From Tanytarsus gracilentus (lineage: Eukaryota; Arthropoda; Insecta; Diptera; Chironomidae): a stretch of 64,000 nucleotides of DNA. Under the pieces are notes generated by a model. It was not told the origin of the DNA. It saw only the letters and a list, made by a program, of their open reading frames with translations, and ran no database searches. Below, piece after piece: positions 12,791 through 27,800 of the stretch; the stretch's first letter is position 1; every line of letters begins with the position of its first letter. A program made the translations under genes and the position numbers. The stretch spans positions 8,308,001 through 8,372,000 of the forward strand of contig JAXRKN010000043.1 in NCBI GenBank assembly GCA_038502055.1, read 5' to 3'.

Positions 12791-15700
12791 AAATCATTTT
12801 TTTAACTTGAAACAAAGTTTTTTTAGAATCAATCCAAAATAAACAAATTTTATTTTTCAAAAAGAATCAAATAATGACACAAAAACTTAAATTTTGTACA
12901 CAAACGTATTACAGGGTGTAAATAGTAAAAAAGAGGATAAAATTATATTAAAAATGGACATTTATCCATTAACTAAGATCAATGAATGTGTCGCAAGTAA
13001 GCGATTCTAACATAAATAAAATAATTAAAGGACTTTCATTTGGCAATCTAAAAAACATATACGAAATTCAGCATACAGCGATGTATTCAATGATAAAATC
13101 AAATAAAAATCTTAATTGTCATACAAAAAAAACTTTAACGAGTTTTACTTTCTCGAAATGGATCTCGTTGAAGCAAACCGCAATTATCTATCTAACACAA
13201 ACGACTTTTTTTTTGTTCATCGAGTTTTCGCTTCGCTGTTAATTAACTTTGTTAGCTATCTTTTTCTCTCTCTCTCGCTTTGTTTCTGCACTTTTTTCAC
13301 TTCGTATCAACTTTACTTTTAATTGTTGTTTTAATAATTGATGAAAAACCTTCTTTCGGGTAAAAAACTCTTTTTAGCTCTCATGATGTAAAAGTTTTCC
13401 ACTCCCATGCGATAGTTTGAATTTTTTTATTATTATCAGTAATAAAAGGTTTGTTGCTGTGTCTGCTGGATGAATTTTCGTAATCATAACAGTCGAGAGA
13501 AGGGTTGTCGAGCTCTTCGAATTAACTTCAAACTTAATCATGGAAATCTCCATTTTATTTTAATTTTGAATCCCTCTCAATCCTTTCGCACCCACCCTAC
13601 ATTAGCATACTCTCGTTTGAACCCCATTTCAGCATTTTACGACTAATCCGATTCTCATTTCGACTTTTGTTCCTCTGCGTCCTGTGTGTCTACATTACTT
13701 CTGTTTAATAACCAACTCATCATGGCATGAATATTATTTTACAGCTCTTGAATATATTTTTTTGAAATGGTGGACGATGATTGTGATTGTGATTATGATT
13801 TGAAATCGGATTATTAAAGATGAAAATTTTTGGTTTTTGGCTGGAATATAAAAAAATTAATCCTAGGATTTAAAATTTTAATCTTTGAATTTTGTCGTTG
13901 AATTAAATTTACACTAAAATACTTAAAAATTATTTAATTTTATCCATCAAAGAATTACAAAAACTTTTCCAGTTTAATTAACATCAGAATAGAAATTTCT
14001 TCTTCGAAACTTCTACCAACTCACCTCGAACAACATTCGTAAAGCGAAATGTTTCCATTTGGGATTGAATGCATTAATTACGCTTTTGATAAATCTCCGA
14101 TTGCATCCTGTCAGCAATACTTTTCATGTTCATCAGTTTATTGATGTGCATCCATTTGAAAACCGGAAAAAGCAAAACTTCTCTCTCTCTCTCATGAATT
14201 TTCCACAAATTTCAGCCCCCTTACGTGCACGGGAAAATTATTATATGAAAATTTTTGCAATGCACGCATTCGAGTTTGAGCATTGTCTATTTGTTTATTA
14301 TTAATTCGAAATATTTGCAATTTGTTGTGGCAAAAGCACATAATAAACTCCCCTAAGAAATTAGACAAACTTTACTTTTTAATGAACTCAATTTTCGAGT
14401 TAAAATTCATCATTTATATTATGGACTCGACTCTCGCACATGAATATTTTCTCATTTTGTCGACAATCATAATGAAAAATGGCAATTTTAGATGATTTTC
14501 GGTCGTCCATGTACGATGCGGTTGTTTGAAAATATTTTATTGTGCAATAATTTCCGCAAAAAGTCGTTTACATTCGTTCTAAACTCCCATGTCGACGATA
14601 TTTAGTCACCATCACAATTGGCATCAATATCTCTAACAAAAACTTGATCATAAATTCTTAATGAGATTTAATCATGCCGCTGATGATGATATGACACAAA
14701 AATATCTATAAAAACATGGGATGCTCGAAAAAGGACGCAAAATTTTATGCGAAGAATTTTGTAATAATTTTTCCGAGCATGTGTGCTTTAGAGTGTACAC
14801 ACATAACGCATAAATTTGTATAATTAATTCAATCCAACCTAAATATGACCCTTGTGAAACCATTGCCTATAATTTGCCATGGACGAAAACGAGTTTATGT
14901 GCTCGCTGAAATGAGAAAATGGGGAAAAATTTTAAGTTCAATAAAATCTCTTAAATCTAAATAATTCCACGAGTTCTCTTAATCGCATTTAAATGATTTA
15001 CATGCGATGTAATGATTTTATGTTTGCGAAACTTTTTAATGAAGTTTTCGAAATTGCTTTTCGATCACAAATTCATCGTTGCAAGTTTTAATGAAAATTT
15101 TAGAGTTTAAAGTCACCAGAGACGATTTTCATTAACGAACTTAATTTTTGAAAAAGAAAATCTTTTACACACACACAAGCACCAGCAGTTGGAGCAAAGC
15201 ACATATAATTCCAAAATTTATATTAAGCTCTAAATATTTAATGAGCATTCGAGAATAATGCGAAAATCTAATCTAAATTTCGACTAATTTAAATTTTTCA
15301 CCCTCTCATCATCATCGTTTGTGTCGTGATCATCACAATTCGCATGTGGCATAACCGCACATCAGAATTTAAGTTTTTCGCTTTTAATTTTAATCTTTTT
15401 TCTCTGTCTCTCGCTGAGAAATTTTCTTTAAAAGTTTGAATAATTAATTTTTTAGTACCTTTGAAATTATGAAAAATCATCAGCGAGTCTCATGTGGGAT
15501 GATGATCCAATTTAGTTAAATCTTCCAACCCTTTCTATCTGCACTCGAACCCCTGCATGTCATTTATCTCGAAAGATTTAGGAGAGGAGTGAACACAATA
15601 AACCAAGAATGAACCATAAAAATGGCTTTGAAACAATAAAAATAAACTAGAAAGTCCTTTCTCCCTGTAAAGTGAAAGGTAGTGGCAAATATTTCTTCTC

Positions 15701-18063
15701 TCACATCATGAATATAAAGCACACACAAAATGTAATCTTATTTAATTCTTGACCACATATCAAAAGGTGCTACTGCTGTGGCAAATGTTGGGGATCTTTT
15801 TCTTCTATTCCCTCGCTCAAATTTATTTTTATGAATTGTGTGTGTGTTCACTTTTATATGAATTTTCTCAAAATGGAATTTTTATTCTTTCTTCATTCAG
15901 ATGGCTGATTTTAGTTTCAGGGGATGGCAAATAAATGAGAAATTTTGTTTACTTTAAATTTAAAAAAATATTTTGACATTATTTAATGACACTTTATATG
16001 ATTAAATCCAGCTTAATATTTTTAATCCTAGGATTAAAATTTATTTACTCAATAAAGTCAAAATTTCTCAAAATAAATTCAAGAAATATTTCATCAACCA
16101 TTCAAAAAAATTATAGTTTCATCTCCTGTCCTTCACTACAGCATGAAAAGTGTTTTTAAATTTGTTTTAAATCGAGAGACAAAAGTACATGTGAGTGTTA
16201 AAATAAGAAGAGAAAAACAAAGAGATGAAGCTGTAAAATTTGCCAGAGAAGGCAAAGATCATGCAATATTAATGAACTTTTTTCACATGCATTGCACCTT
16301 AGTGTGAGATCGTCGCTGTAAAATGGGAAAAATAAAGAAGAAATGAGACTGAAATATTTTTTACTGCTCTCGCAATAAACAATTCAATTTAATTTTAGTC
16401 TTTTTGGTTCGAGTCCCACTACTTGATGTCTCCAACTCAAATTGCTGTGTCTATTTTCCTCCATTTTATCCCATTGACACGTCAGCGAAAGAAAACTTTC
16501 ATCGGCAAATAGAAAAAAGGAAGAAGAAAAAGTTCCTTGTGATGGCTGAAAATGGCCATCAAGATGAAAATTAAGAAGTCAACTTGACATTTCTGTTGAT
16601 TTTTAAATGTATTTTCTCTGTATATACACTTTTTGCCATCTCCTTTCCATTTTTCCATCTCTGTGTAATGATAAGAGAAAATTGTTTCATAGACACAGAA
16701 GAAAAGTTCTTGACATTTTCAACTCAGAGAGAAAAGTGAACGCAATAATTCCACAATTCAATTAAAGCAGAGAGAGCAACGACAGTCATATTGTCAAGGA
16801 GTTTTGCCCTTTTTATATTATTTTTCAAGATGATAAAAATGGAGATGCGAAAATTTCTTTGGGGATTTTAGACTTTGCTGATGGACATTTTGAAATGTGT
16901 CGAAGGTTGCTTCGAAAATGGTTGAAATTTTCACAGTGAAAAAACCCTGAAATTTATGGAATTAAAAATAATTTTTTAGTTAAAATTTTTTATTTCTTTT
17001 CTTCTTTTATGTGAATTTTTGCAGTGAAATCTACAAATTTATTTTTCATTTCGTTATTTACGAATTTTTCTCCGAAATAATGTCTTCTTATACTAATCTA
17101 AGGGTTTTTTAAATGGGGAACATTAAAACTAGCTAAATTAAGAACAATTTTTTCTCTTTTGCATAATTAGAATAAAAATGATAATTTTTATCAAATCTAT
17201 TACTTTTTTTCTACAATCTAATGGCAATTTTTTTATACAATTTAATCATCATCATTTATTTCTGATCCTTACGACTTAAACAATTGAGTTTTGTGTAGGG
17301 AAAGTTTTTTATGCGATTTTATATATTTTTTTCGTGTGGAAAATTAACTTTCTTCTTCGTCTTTTTCCACATCAATTCGATTCACTTTGAAACGGGTTTT
17401 AAAGAGTTTTATTTACAGGATACTTTTTCCCATTCTCTTTAGATGGGTTTTCCTCATTTTAGTCTCGGAAATAATAAAGTTTGAAAATGTTCAACATTTA
17501 AAATGAGAAGTGGATAAAGAATTAGCTCGGAAAGAAATAACTGATTATTTCATTTGAGCGAGTTAAACTGAAACGAGCAAAAAAATCGGAAAAGAAGAGA
17601 AAAAGCTTCGTGAATTATTTATGAATTCTTAATGGAATAAGGGGACGTTCATAAATTACGTGAATGATTGTTATTCTTCACCATGCTTTCAATCATTTTG
17701 ACATCACTGTCGAGTGATGAGAAAAATATCAGAAAATCCACAGCTAAGGAAGTGAAAAATGTTTTTTTGCGAAGAAGCAAGAGTGAATTGCTGTAATTAA
17801 ATAACTTAAGTTCATTTTGCTGTTTTTTGGCATTTTATCTTTCTTATTATTACTTTTTCCTTTTTTATTGATTTTTTTGTTGAGAATTAAAGAATTTTTC
17901 GGATATTTCTTCATTTTGATGAAATAATTCAGAGTTAAATTTTACACATATTGCTCATTTACACATTTTGTTTATTTACATTGGAAAATCATAAATGGTT
18001 TGTTGTGAAAATAAATCAGTTAAGTGGATCTACTGAAAAATTGATTATGGTACACATGCTCAC

Positions 18064-18241
18064 TTTTTTGGATGGTGTTTGAAAATGAATGAAAATTTTT
18101 AGAGTTTAATTTAAATTACTTTTTTGATTTTGTTAAACTTGATATTTTAATTTAAGTCGTTCACCCCTCGTTGACTGATTTAATTTTAATCCTGGGATTA
18201 AAAATATAAATTTTCATTCATTTTAAAACACCATCAAAAAA
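18064..18241. mobile_element. Foldback (long-TIR MITE-like) element
   Basis: The left arm 18064-18097 begins TTTTTTGGATGGTGTTT and continues into AATGAATGAAAATTT. The right arm 18208-18241 is its inverted copy (AAATTTTCATTCATTTT, then AAACACCATCAAAAAA) with one mismatch and one missing base over 34 bp. The 110-bp interior includes a TTTTAATCCTGGGATTAAAA palindrome. There is no coding capacity. Target-site duplications are not obvious because both flanks are T/A-rich. Confidence 0.6.
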
Positions 18242-18829
18242 TTACTATTCTATTTTTTGAAGAAAATTGGCTTTAAATTTAATTTTTGAGGGTAGAAATT
18301 TTTACACTTTTTCGCAATTTCTCTTATAAAACCCACAGCCGCTATAAAAATTTCACTTTAATTAAGTTTTCTCGAATTGATATCATTTTTGTTTGGTCTG
18401 CGAGGAGTTTGTTCACCAAAATCTTCCATTTTTCCTGTATTGTGGAGGGTTTTAAATGTGACATAAACTTAAGAGAGGGAAAAATTAAAATATTTTTTTA
18501 CTATACATGATTGAGTTCCTTCAATAGATCAATTGACTAGATTAATGCTCGTTTATTGACGCATGTGAATCTTTTATGAAATGTAACAACATAATTGCGA
18601 TATTATAAAAATAAGAGAGAGATAGAGATGAAAAGAAAATCTTGTGAAATATTTTGTGTCTCATTGGGCTTTCTTTGAGATTTAAAAATTTCAATTAATT
18701 GAAAAGAAGTTTATTGCACTTAAACTTGACAACTTCAATCGTCATCATAGGATCATCGTGTTCCGTTGTTGCTGCTGATGATTCAAACATAATTCATTAA
18801 TAACCAAAACCAAAGCCCAGTTGCTGTTG

Positions 18830-21800
18830 TCAGTGTTGAGCAGCGAACTTCATTCGTTTTTGTTTCTGACGCTGATTGCAAAACCACACGCGTACGACGT
18901 TCTTTTTGAGATCGAGCTTCTCGGCAATGGCGGCAATTTTCTCACCCGATGGTCGTGGTTGGACGGCGAAATAGGCTTCCAGAGAGCGTTTCTCTGGTGC
19001 CGCGATGGATGTCCTTTTTCTTGAAAAAAGACTCGATATAGATTACTTATTAACTTTGAGTTCCGAGTGTAACAAATGAGGATAAATAAACTTAAGAAAA
19101 TTATGATAAAATCACTCGTAAAAATATACAAAAATTTATTTATGAAGTCATAAAAGAAAAAATTACTCAAAAACACCCCAAAATTAAAACACTTGAAATT
19201 AAATCCTCAGATTTAAATTAAATCCAAGATTAAACAATTTAAATCCATATGTCCCTAAATCACTCTTAAAGAAGCTTTCCATAGGACTTCGCCTACCTTT
19301 TTTTCTCGCTATGCGGCAAAACGCTTGGTGCATCGGGATCTCGTCGTTTGTTTTTCGCTTGCGCTTCAGCCTCCTCCAGCCATGCCTGCAGAATTGGCTT
19401 CAATGCAATCATGTTATTGTGTGATAGTGTCAGACTCTCAAATCTACATATTGTACTTTGCGATAAAGCGCCAACTCCGGGCAATTTGAGATTTGCCAAT
19501 GCCTTTCCCACATCAGCTTGCGTGACACCTTCATTTATTTTGAAAGCGAGAAAAAAGTTTTGTTTTTGTGTTGTTTGATGACGCCACGAGGGATGAAGAC
19601 ACGGTGAAGGGTTGAAGATGGAAGAAAAAGTGAGAGAAAATAAAAAAACAACAACATTTTTTTGCAGATGGATATTATAAGAGGCAATTATGTGCAAGTG
19701 GAAGAAATTTATGGCACTAATTATTTTCAACCTCTCGGGCGAATAGAAGAAACTCATTGTGCACATAAATCGCCTTAAAAGTAGACATTTTTCATAGCTG
19801 GAGCAATTTTTTTCTGCTGCGCATCCCAACCAACATAATTAGCCACCTAATTTTTCATTTTATCCTCACACACCATTTTGATGCTCTCACATAAATAGCG
19901 GCAGATATAATACAATAATTGCTCAGCTAAATTCCCGTCGGTCGATAATAATTTTTTCTCTCTCATAATTTTTTGAAAAACTCATAAATATACAATTAAT
20001 AGAGTTTACCAATTTTTGATAATAGTTATTTAATTAATTAATGGTTTTGTGTGCTATACATCATTTATGTCTCCTTCCCCCTATTTTTATTTATGCTTCC
20101 CGCCCACCTTTCGCATGTGAATTTTTTCACAGCAGCTTTTTTCAATAAATTGAATTTTCATTCGTTTTAATGAAACGCATGAGTGTGCATAAATTTTGCA
20201 TAATAATTATTTTCGAATCTCATAATTTTTCAGCTCCTCAATTGTGTGTAATTAAAGTGAAAAATGTATTAAAAATTTTTAAGCTTTCTAAACTTTTTTA
20301 AAGTTCAAAATAAACTTTGATTTTTAAATCAATTAATTTCGTTAAGTTTTTGAATGAATTTAAATTTAAATCATAGTTTAATTTATATCCAAGATTAATT
20401 TTAATCTGTTTAAAAAATATAAATCTCTTTAAGTTTTTTGTTGAAATTTTCATGAAGGTCGAACCAGTTTTTACTAATTAAATTATGCTGCATATATTAA
20501 TGAAAATTCAACATAATCAAATTAAACTTTCACTTTAAAAAATTTGTATATCCAGCCACAAGCACTTAATAGCATTTAAAAGATGTTTATTGTCCCCACA
20601 CTCGCACATCGACTGAAATTGATTATTTATTGGCGATTATTATCAATTTAAATAGAATTATTATTTAATTTATTACGTGCTCAATTTATATTTATGTCTC
20701 CGAATTATTATTTTGTGGCAATTTGATAAATTTTGCACACAATTGAAAATTACTAAAATTGACCTCAGTGAGAAAGCAACAGCAGCAGCTCGATTTTAGC
20801 TAAATGAAAATTTTCTTCTTTAATTTCATTCGGAGAAGATTTTCTTGAGAATTCAATTTAAGACGGTATACATGGTGCAATTTACCGTACACAGATCGGA
20901 TGGAAAATTGAATTAAATCGAAATTGTCTGATTGCAAAATTTCTCCCCAACTTCTTTAAGTTTATATTTACCTAATTTTATCCTTCGCTGTTTGAAGCGT
21001 TCGGCAAAAGCTTCGAGTTCTCTGGGATCGGTGTCTTGGTCGGGATGCATACTGGCAGCCGCCACAGCAGCAGCCATTGCCGAATGATGTGAACCTAGTT
21101 GAAGATTTTCTATATTAATTAAAATTAAATAAAAAAAAGTGCTCAGTTTCGATTGAGTAAAAGTTCGCACCAGGTGTGTGTCCGCTCAGTGGGCCGCCAT
21201 GATGGTGATGACTCATCATATGATTCATACTATGATACGAGCCATGCAGTTGATGGTGTGATGAGGATATTGGTGTCTCGGACATTGGCGTTAAGGTTGT
21301 CATAGAGCCAGTTGGATCGGAAAATTCTAGATTATCCATGCCGTGCATCTGAAACATATTTTTTGTCTAAATAAACGTGCATTAGGACATCATATACACA
21401 AACAGAGAAATTCTTTTTCTCGAAATTTATAAAATATTTTTTAGATTTTCAACAAATGGACACAGAAAAATTTTAACGTCATAAAATAAATTAAAAATAA
21501 TTTAAAAATCAAAAATACGTTAAAAATAAAAAAGGAAATTGAAATTTTTCTATGTCCATCCGTGAAATAAAATGTGCGGTATACACGGTAGAGAATTATT
21601 TCGGAAAATGCTTCCAATTGATGATGATGAGGATGTCGAAAAAGAGTGTATTAAAACATTGCAAAAAGAGCAGCAGTAGCAAAGACAATCAATTATTCAA
21701 TCATCATGTCCATATATATGCTATGATGATGATGGTGGCAAATGCAGTGAGAGAGTGGAAAGGCGACAGAAAGTTCCTCAGTGTGGTTAACATTTTATGC

Positions 21801-24800
21801 ATATAAACATTCGCACTGACGATGTGCATCATGTTGCAGCGACGGAAAATATTATTGGAAATTTTTTGTCTCTCACTCCGAAAAAAAAAACATCAAATGC
21901 ATTTCTGATCCCGATCAAATGTTTATTTCATGCTTCACGAACGAGTCGAGTCCGGTTTTATTTCCTATGCAATGAATTCATTGAAATTTGAATTTTTAAA
22001 AAATATGAGCGAGCGCAGGAGGAAAATATAAAACCCGGAAAATGGAGACGATGACGAAATGAGGGTTGGGAGGTGGAGAGAAATATGTCATTGCGTCATA
22101 GAAAATTCAAATTCGCATATATTCGAGAGAAAATTAAATCACAGATCGTTGCATTCGTATTTTTCGCAAAATGGCGTGAGATTTAAAGGAGAAAAAGGCT
22201 TTTCTATCGCTTTAATGGGAAATGAAAATTTATGCTTTGAATTTTAGAGGAAAATTTCGAACATGTTTTGATATTTTAATCAAATAAATTTGATAAGATT
22301 TAGTTTATAATTTATTTTTTAAGTAAAGATTTAATATTATCTTGGATTTATATTATTTAAATCAAATATTTTAATTAAAACCTAGGATTTATTTTTAATC
22401 TTGTACTTAATTTTAAAGCCAAGATTTAGTTTTAGTTCTGAAATATAAATTATCGCATTTATAAAGCTCTACTATAACTTTAACTAAAATAAAAGTAAGG
22501 ACATTGAGACAAGTTTGAAATCTAACAATACCGAACACTTGAATTTTAAACTGTATGCATGAAGAAATCAACAAAACGATCCCTGGTAACTAATATAATA
22601 ACTAAGAAATGTTCGTTTGTCAAAAAAAATTCTTAAAATTATTTTTCATTAGAAATTTGAAATTAAATAAATATTTCAAAAAAGTTTTAAAGCAGACAAT
22701 TAAATATTTTCTTTATTAAAAATAATTTTTTCAGCAATGCTTGACAGACGGGTAAACTTGTGTGAGGCAGTTATCAAAAAAATAAACAATCAACAATTAG
22801 ATTAGTGCACTTTGAGATTATTTCATTCGGTCTCATCTTACAGCTTTGATAAGTTTATTTTAAAATTATTTCTTTCATCTTTAATTATGGCTTCGCTTAG
22901 TGGAAAAACAATTCTTGTAACTGGAGTTGGTCAAGGTAAGTTTTAAACATTTTTAAACACTTTTTTCGTTGTCATTCATATTGCACTTAAAGGCAGAGAT
23001 CAAGGTTAAAAAAATTGATTTTAATCAATTAAATACAAAATGACGTAAAATTAGTTCAGATTAAATTTTTAAGACTATAGTTTGAATTTAAATCTGTGTA
23101 AATTTAAATTTAATTCATTCTGTTTGACTCCTAATAAATAAATTTAAAAAATTAATATTTTAAAAAGTTTAATTAAAACAATTTAATTTGCTAAAGGTAT
23201 TGGTCGCGACATCACGATTCGTCTAATTCAACTTAATGCCAAAGTAATTGGAATTTCTCGATCTCTTCAACCTCTCGATGAGCTTAAAAATGAACTAAAG
23301 TCTCCAAATTTTACACCCATTCAACTTGATTTATCAAACTGGCAAGAAACTCGTGAAACTTTAAAAAATCTCAACGTGAAGCTCGATGGAATTGTTAACA
23401 ATGCAGGAATAGCAATAATTAAACCATTTGATGAGCTCAGCGAGGAAGATTTTGATAAGACAATTAATGTTAATTTAAAAGCTTGTTTTAACGTCGTTCA
23501 ATCGCTTTCACCGAAACTCAATGATGGTTCAAGTATTGTCAACATTTCATCATTGGCTGGTTTAAAAGCATTTCATGGTCATTCGGCTTACTGCATCTCA
23601 AAAGCAGGTCTTGACGCACTGACAAGAAGTTTAGCACTCGAACTTGGTCCGAGGAGAATTCGAGTCAATTCTTTAAACCCAACCGTCATCTTAACAAGAA
23701 TGGGAATAGAAAATTGGAGCGATCCAGTGAAGGCGGATCCTCTGCTTGCTAAAATTCCACTCGGCAGATTTGGAGAAGTAAAAGAAGTTGTTGATCCAGT
23801 CGTGTGGCTTTTAAGTGATGAATCCAGCTACGTTAATTCACATTGCTTGCCAATTGAAGGCGGATTTTTGGGCGGAAATTAAATCAACATAATTAAAATT
23901 ATTTTTTGTAATTTTTGTCTGCACGTGGAAATAAAATGAAGTGAAAATTTCAATTTAATTAGCAGCAAATTTACCCGCTGCTATATTTGCGGAAAGTAAC
24001 ATTAATTTATAAAATAATTATTTGCATAGGCGAAAAATTTTCTTTTCATTGTGTGCCGGCACGAGTGAGGTTTGAGCACACACTAAAAGATAAGTCGACG
24101 TGAATTTTCCATTCGTTTCAGATGAATTAAAATAGCCGCAAGCTGTAAACTCGCTTTTACCGCTTAATTCAACTTGCGTTTATTTATTTTTGGGATTTCA
24201 AAAGCCCCCGCGAAATTTTAATTTTCAATATGACCCCTTCATATGAAACATGAATGCCGCTCAGGGCTTATTTACCAAAAAACTAGTGCACACACTTGCA
24301 CAAAAAAAAAGATTTGATAATTTGATTAAAATGTTTAAACAACATTATTGCTTGTAATCTCACCGAGGGGTTAGCATGAAAATTACAACCTAATCAATCT
24401 TATGCATAGGTTAAGAGTGGCGATAAATTTAAGCAAAACTTAGTAATTGATGTGTCACTTCTAATTAGCAGCATCTTCAAAAGTGCGCAAGGAGCAACAA
24501 ATTTTCACTTCATTCGAGCGAAAAGAAGGGGAAAAGATTAATGCGCAACATAAATTTCTGCAAACCATCAGCAATTAATCAACATTATTTTTTTTAAAAA
24601 TTACTAAAGAGAAGCTGATTAAGCATTCATGGGTGGGTAATGATTTACAGTCTCAATTAATTTACTCTTCTTTTTCCCACCATCGAGTCGTGGTGTGTGC
24701 CTGAAATTAATTATGTAATTTACGTTCTGGTTAAGAAAAATGTTTTCTATTAATTTGTCCATCAATTTCGCATTTTTACACCTAATTTTTTCTGCGAAAC

Positions 24801-27800
24801 AAAGTTTTTGCAATTTATGTTGATTAAAGCGAGAAAAAACTTTTCTCAAAAAAATGGGAACGTAAATTTGTTCATTTGCAATCCCTGAAGATTTCTAGCA
24901 TATTTTTTTCTCTTACTCAAATATTACATTTTCCGCCACATATGCTACACATATTTTTTTGCCTCCTCACAAAAAAAAAGAGAGAAGGAGGAAATAAATA
25001 GATCGCTTTCTGATGTATGTTTCAAGTCATTCGAATTTGCAATAAAACCGAAATTTATCAGTTTCGATTTTATGGCGGGCCCTAAAGAAGGCGATTTATT
25101 TATTGCGTCACAATATTATAAAAAATTCATGAGTGGCGAATAAGAAATGAAATTTTTATGTAAAATTTTTTTAAATAAAACCGTTAGAGTTTTAAAAATT
25201 TAAAAAATTTCATGATGTCGATGAAAAAGTTGCAACATTCCTGAATGATCACTCCATTGACTCGACGTGTGACGAATTTGCAAGTGAAGAGGAGCTCATT
25301 AGTTTAATCAAAAGATTAAAAAACAAGAAAGCACCTGGAATTGACAAAATAAATAATTCATTAATTAAAAAGTTGCCTTCAAGAGGAATTTCATACGTAC
25401 TTTTTATCATCAACGCATGTCTCAAGCTGTCATATTTTCCTGAAAGATGGAAGCATGCAAAGGTAATTCCGATACTTAAACCGAGCCAAGAACCATCATC
25501 ACCTGAGAGCTACAGACCAATAAGTCTTTTAAGTTCAATCAGCAAATTACTCGAACGCATAATTCTCAACAGAATAAATGACTTTGTTGACGATAATGAA
25601 ATCATTCCAGACGAACAGCATGGATTTAAAAGAAAGTTTTCCACCACTCATCAACTATCAAAAGTCATTGCGCAAGCTAAGAATGGCCTTAAGGAAAAAC
25701 AGTCGACCGGAATTGTGATGCTTGACGTCGAGAAAGCGTTTGATCGTGTATGGCATAATGGACTTCTCATAAAGATGATAACACTACAATTTCCACCATA
25801 TATCATCAGAATGATATCAAAATTTCTCGAAAATCGAACATTCTTTGTTGAAATTAATCATTCGATCTCACAGACATTCCACATACCATACGGAGTACCT
25901 CAAGGAGCCGTACTTTCACCCACACTCTACAACATTTTTACTCATGCTTCAAAACGCCAACAAACGCGCGCTTTCGCGGTGCCAGCATTCTTTGTAGTCA
26001 GAAATCGCCACAAACACAACACTCAAAGATCATTCAAAGCTTTCAGTGCTCTGCTCAAATGGAAAATTAATCTTAACGGAGAAAACACAAGCACTTTTAT
26101 ACAAACGAGTAAAAAAGACTCCAGGTCGAAAAATTAAAGTATTTTTTTCTGGATTTACCGAGAAAAAATTAAATTAAACTCAGTTTGTGAACGTGCAAAT
26201 GTTGCAATGAGAATTTTACCCTCATATCTCGAAAATCCAAACTCCACCTAAAAAATAGCTTTATTTTAAGCTAGCAATTAGACCAATCTTTACTTACGCA
26301 TGTCCTGCCTTCATCGATATTGCAGCATGCCACATAAAATCACTTCAAAGATTTCAAAATAAGATTTTGAAAATGATCCTCAACAAAAGCCGCTACGAGC
26401 GCACTCAACTGATCCACGAAGAGGCTGAAGTTCCATTAATTAAGGATTATATAGAAAAACTATCGACTAAGTTCAACAATCAACAAAACTAAAGAAATTT
26501 AATTATTTCCAAAACAATAACAAATTAAAATCAAAACAATGTCGAGATGGTTACACTGTAATTATAACAGTTATGCCAGTTACGCAATTTGAATTTGAAC
26601 TTTTTGTATTCGTTAGAAAATAATCACAGAAACAATAAAATTTAAATGAATTAAAAAAATTCATAATTTTAAAAAAAATATTTCCTTTTATAAAAAAAAA
26701 CTGAACGAACCCTGCCCCGCGAAAGTATCATTCTTTATTGCAACCAAACACATCCATATGTGTGTTCATATATCAAAATAATAAACTGATACAAACAATA
26801 AATCATTTCCTTTCTGCAGCAAGTGTATCAAACTCAATAGAGAGAGTGGAAAAAAAAGTTTTATGATGTTTGTACACAATTATGTTGTTTTTATGTAACA
26901 ACATCAACCCTCCCCCTCTCGAATATAGAGATTCCAGCTATGAATAGCAAATAAGATGGGAAAATAATGTGAATTTTTCTACGCCCTTGAAATTACCGTT
27001 TAATGTTCTCTCTCGAACCCTTTTGTACCTTCTTATTAACTTTCCGGCAACCCCTCACAAGATGCTGCATGCAATTTTAGAGTGAAAAAAATTATCATGT
27101 TATTTTTTTTACTCGAAAGCAGTTATCGCCCGTGTTTGTTGATCTGTCATGGTATATCGGGGCTAGCTTTATGTTCACTTTTTTTAATGTTGAACAGATG
27201 GTTGAAAATCTAATAGAATTTTTTCTCATCTCATCGCATAATGAACAATTTCCTCGACATTACCGTTTAATTCAACAAAGAAGATCAACTTGTTACTTGA
27301 ATAAAAAAAATCTTCTTTGAATTTCATAAATTGCAGGACCCTAATTAATAATTCACAGTCTTTGGTGCATCCATTATGATAATAAAAGAGAGAGAGAGCT
27401 AGAGAGGTGGAAAAAGTACACGAAAAAAAACCTTTTGCAGACAGAGATTTTCCACCCGACGTGCACACATCGCCGAGGATGATGATGGCAGCAGAAAAAA
27501 AATTGAGAGGAGAAACATTTTTAATATTTCATGAAATTTCATCATAAAAGAATTTGTTAAAAACCCCGAACTGTATGAATTTTTCATTGGAAACATTTTA
27601 TTAAAAAAATTTACTCTCTCCTCGATGTAAATGCGATGAAAAAAGGAGGTTCTGACTGGATGTGTGTGTACATGCTTATTTCTTTCCAGCTGAGCGTATT
27701 TTCCATTTTTTTAACTGAACCTTTGTTTCACCTGGAAGCACTCTTTAATCTCATCATGGTGGAAAATGGCTTTAAAGAACTTTTTTTAAAGAGATTTGGA

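Larger units (their letters stand above)
11958..18829. other. Gene-free 6.9 kb between convergent dsh and acj6
   Basis: This holds the 3'UTRs of dsh and acj6 and AT-rich DNA. No exon with domain-like sequence was found on either strand; the longest open frames (12982-13322, 14059-14495) have biased composition and no recognisable family. Content worth noting: a dense run of TTTAAATC/GATTTAAA-type motifs at 12570-12790, isolated copies near 13860, 16020 and 18185, and a long-armed foldback at 18064-18241, listed separately. Confidence 0.6.

Noticed and set aside
19529..19829. Upstream extension of the acj6 POU exon (frame opening at 19829)
   Set aside because: The POU exon starts at 19528 after an AAG acceptor; the upstream residues are intron read-through.
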